A stretch of 7,466 nt of DNA from Candidatus Peregrinibacteria bacterium (GTDB taxonomy: Bacteria > Patescibacteriota > Gracilibacteria > UM-FILTER-43-11), in assembly GCA_016927155.1 (NCBI GenBank), contig JAFGNE010000018.1, positions 1-7,466 on the forward strand. The letters run 5' to 3'. This document shows positions 5,766 through 7,466 of this stretch, in pieces. How positions within the stretch are numbered: position 1 is the first letter of the stretch; each line of letters opens with the position of its first letter. The position numbers were made by a program, and so were the translations under genes. The notes beneath the pieces were generated by a model. The model did not search any database. It saw only the letters and a list, made by a program, of their open reading frames with translations, and was not told the origin of the DNA.

Positions 5766-7466
5766 ATGGAAGCCCGCGAAATCCGAAAAAAATATCTTGA
5801 ATTCTTCAGGGAGAAAGGCCATGCTGCCATCCCTTCGGCTCCCCTTCTTCCGGAAAATGACCCCACCGTGCTCTTTACGACGGCGGGCATGCATCCGCTG
5901 GTCCCTTTTCTTTTGGGCGAAAAGCACCCTATGGGTAAACGCCTGGCCAATTTCCAGAAATGCGTCCGCACGGGCGACATAGACGAAGTGGGCGATGAAA
6001 CCCACTGCACATTCTTCGAAATGCTCGGCAACTGGTCGCTGGGCGATTATTTCAAAAAAGAAGCCATCGGTTGGAGTTTTGAATTTTTGACCGGCCAGAA
6101 ATGGCTGGACATCCCCAAGGAAAAATTGGCCGTTTCGGTCTTTAGGGGCGACGCGGACTGCCCCCAGGACAAAGAGGCGGCCGAACTCTGGAAATCTCTC
6201 GGCATTCCGGAGCACAAAATCGTTTACCTGCCCAAAGCCAACAACTGGTGGGGGCCCGCGGGGCAGACCGGCCCTTGTGGCCCGGACACCGAAATGTTCT
6301 ATTTTGTGGGAAAAGGGCTTCCGTCCGAAACCAGCAACCCCGAAAACGACGAACAAAACTGGGTGGAAATCTGGAACGATGTCTTCATGCAGTACAACAA
6401 GACCGCTGAGGGGAAATACGAGCCCCTGGAGCAAAAAAACGTGGATACCGGCATGGGCCTGGAACGCGTGGCCGCCGTTTTACAGGGAAAACGCTCCGTT
6501 TACGATACCGAACTTTTCACTCCGGTCGTTGAAAAAATCGAAACATTGGCCACAATAAACTACGCAAAAAATCCTGTCTCTTTTCGCATCATCGCCGACC
6601 ACTTGCGCGCGGCCACCTTGATGGCGGGCGACGGCGTGAAGCCCGGCAATGTGGATCAGGGTTATGTGATGCGCCGGCTGATCCGGCGGGCCATACGCCA
6701 TGGCAAAAAAATCGGGATCGAACAGCATTTTACCGCTGCCATCGCCAAAAAGGTAATCCATACGCTTTCGGACATCTATCCCGAACTGAAACATGAAGAA
6801 GCCATATTGCGGGTGCTTTCCGGTGAAGAGGAAAGGTTCCGGAAAACCATCAGCCACGGCCTCAGGGAATTTGAAAAACTTGTCGAAAAAATGGTGGATT
6901 CAACCGTTACGGGCCTTGAAGCTTTTCACCTTTATGACACATACGGCTTCCCTATCGAAATGACCGAAGAACTGGCCAAGGAACATAGCTTTAAAGTGGA
7001 CCGTAAAGGGTTTGAAGAGGCGTTCAAAAAACATCAGGATTTATCCCGGGCCGGAGCCGAACAAAAATTTAAGGGGGGGCTCCAGGATCAATCCGAAGCC
7101 ACAACCAAGCTGCACACGGCCACGCACCTTCTGCATGCGGCCTTACACCACATGCTGGGCGACCACGCCAATCAAAAAGGCAGCAACATCACCGCGGAAC
7201 GCCTGAGGTTTGATTTTTCACACCCCGAAAAACTGACACCCGAGCAACTGAAAGAAATAGAGGATTTTGTAAACAAAGCCATCGCGGCTGACGTTAAAAT
7301 CAATTGTGAAACCCTGACAGTGGATGAGGCAAAACAGGGCGGGGCCATTGGGCTTTTTGAAAATAAATACGGCGATAAAGTAAAAATGTATACGATTGAA
7401 GGCTTTTCCAGGGAAATTTGCGGCGGCCCCCATGTGGAACATACGGGCCAGCTAGGGCATTTCAAA
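5766..7466 (+). CDS. alaS: Alanyl-tRNA synthetase, compact form (3' end beyond window)
   Basis: A class II synthetase charging tRNA-Ala; 567 codons are open to the window end without a stop. The catalytic core shows LFTTAGM (36-42), FQKCVRTGDIDEVG (63-76), FEMLGNWSLGDYF (84-96, motif 2 region) and GMGLERV (229-235, motif 3). Next come the tRNA-recognition helices with ADHLRAA and YVMRRLIRRAIRHG, then YDTYGFP at 390-396. The editing domain has zinc motif HTATH (450-454), HANQKGSN, LRFDFSH and CGGPH (C552, H556), so mischarged Ser/Gly-tRNA-Ala clearance looks intact. Only 53 residues separate YDTYGFP from HTATH, about a hundred fewer than in E. coli-type AlaS: the beta-barrel segment carrying the PFYAESGGQ-like motif is absent. 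I recall similar compact AlaS proteins of about 600 residues lacking C-Ala, but this end is not visible. The ATG at 5766 opens the standard N-terminus; no Shine-Dalgarno and no T-box are present. Confidence 0.96.
   Translation, partial: MEAREIRKKYLEFFREKGHAAIPSAPLLPENDPTVLFTTAGMHPLVPFLLGEKHPMGKRLANFQKCVRTGDIDEVGDETHCTFFEMLGNWSLGDYFKKEAIGWSFEFLTGQKWLDIPKEKLAVSVFRGDADCPQDKEAAELWKSLGIPEHKIVYLPKANNWWGPAGQTGPCGPDTEMFYFVGKGLPSETSNPENDEQNWVEIWNDVFMQYNKTAEGKYEPLEQKNVDTGMGLERVAAVLQGKRSVYDTELFTPVVEKIETLATINYAKNPVSFRIIADHLRAATLMAGDGVKPGNVDQGYVMRRLIRRAIRHGKKIGIEQHFTAAIAKKVIHTLSDIYPELKHEEAILRVLSGEEERFRKTISHGLREFEKLVEKMVDSTVTGLEAFHLYDTYGFPIEMTEELAKEHSFKVDRKGFEEAFKKHQDLSRAGAEQKFKGGLQDQSEATTKLHTATHLLHAALHHMLGDHANQKGSNITAERLRFDFSHPEKLTPEQLKEIEDFVNKAIAADVKINCETLTVDEAKQGGAIGLFENKYGDKVKMYTIEGFSREICGGPHVEHTGQLGHFK

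Noticed and set aside
5742..6434. Open frame of 230 codons on the minus strand across the start of alaS
   Set aside because: It is antisense to the conserved AlaS catalytic domain and overlaps the alaS promoter gap; its composition is typical of a shadow frame.

Overview
The window looks like chromosomal housekeeping DNA from an uncultivated bacterium, most likely of the Candidate Phyla Radiation (Patescibacteria, Parcubacteria-like). This is an inference. It rests on a eukaryote-type isoleucyl-tRNA synthetase, an unusually compact alanyl-tRNA synthetase, a stand-alone PilT-like ATPase, a small holin-4-like membrane protein, a SIMPL protein, very short intergenic gaps, and no clear Shine-Dalgarno sequence before any of the five starts. 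I see no mobile element, CRISPR array, tRNA or rRNA.

Layout from left to right. Positions 1-182 are the 3' part of a T-box riboswitch leader. It has a probable AUC (isoleucine) specifier, a well-formed antiterminator with the T-box core TGGTACC, and a short competing terminator. It controls ileS (225-3287, +). Next comes a 125-residue membrane protein of the phage-holin-4 / YvlD type (3333-3710, +), which probably has its own extended -10 promoter in the gap. A strong GC-rich bidirectional terminator (3727-3758) separates these rightward genes from two leftward genes: a membrane-anchored SIMPL/DUF541 protein (3771-4526, -) and, upstream of it, a PilT-like ATPase (4572-5672, -). The PilT-like gene and alaS (5766 to the window end, +) are divergent, with closely interleaved promoters in a 93-base gap.

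Function: the two synthetases charge tRNA-Ile and tRNA-Ala. ileS expression should rise when uncharged tRNA-Ile accumulates, whereas alaS has no room for such a leader. The three middle genes act at the cell envelope: a predicted integral membrane protein, an exported SIMPL protein, and a cytoplasmic type IV pilus-like motor ATPase.

The points most worth a second look are the isoleucine T-box in a CPR-like genome, the PilT homologue with altered Asp box, Walker B and His box residues, and the AlaS that lacks about one hundred residues between its tRNA-recognition and editing domains.
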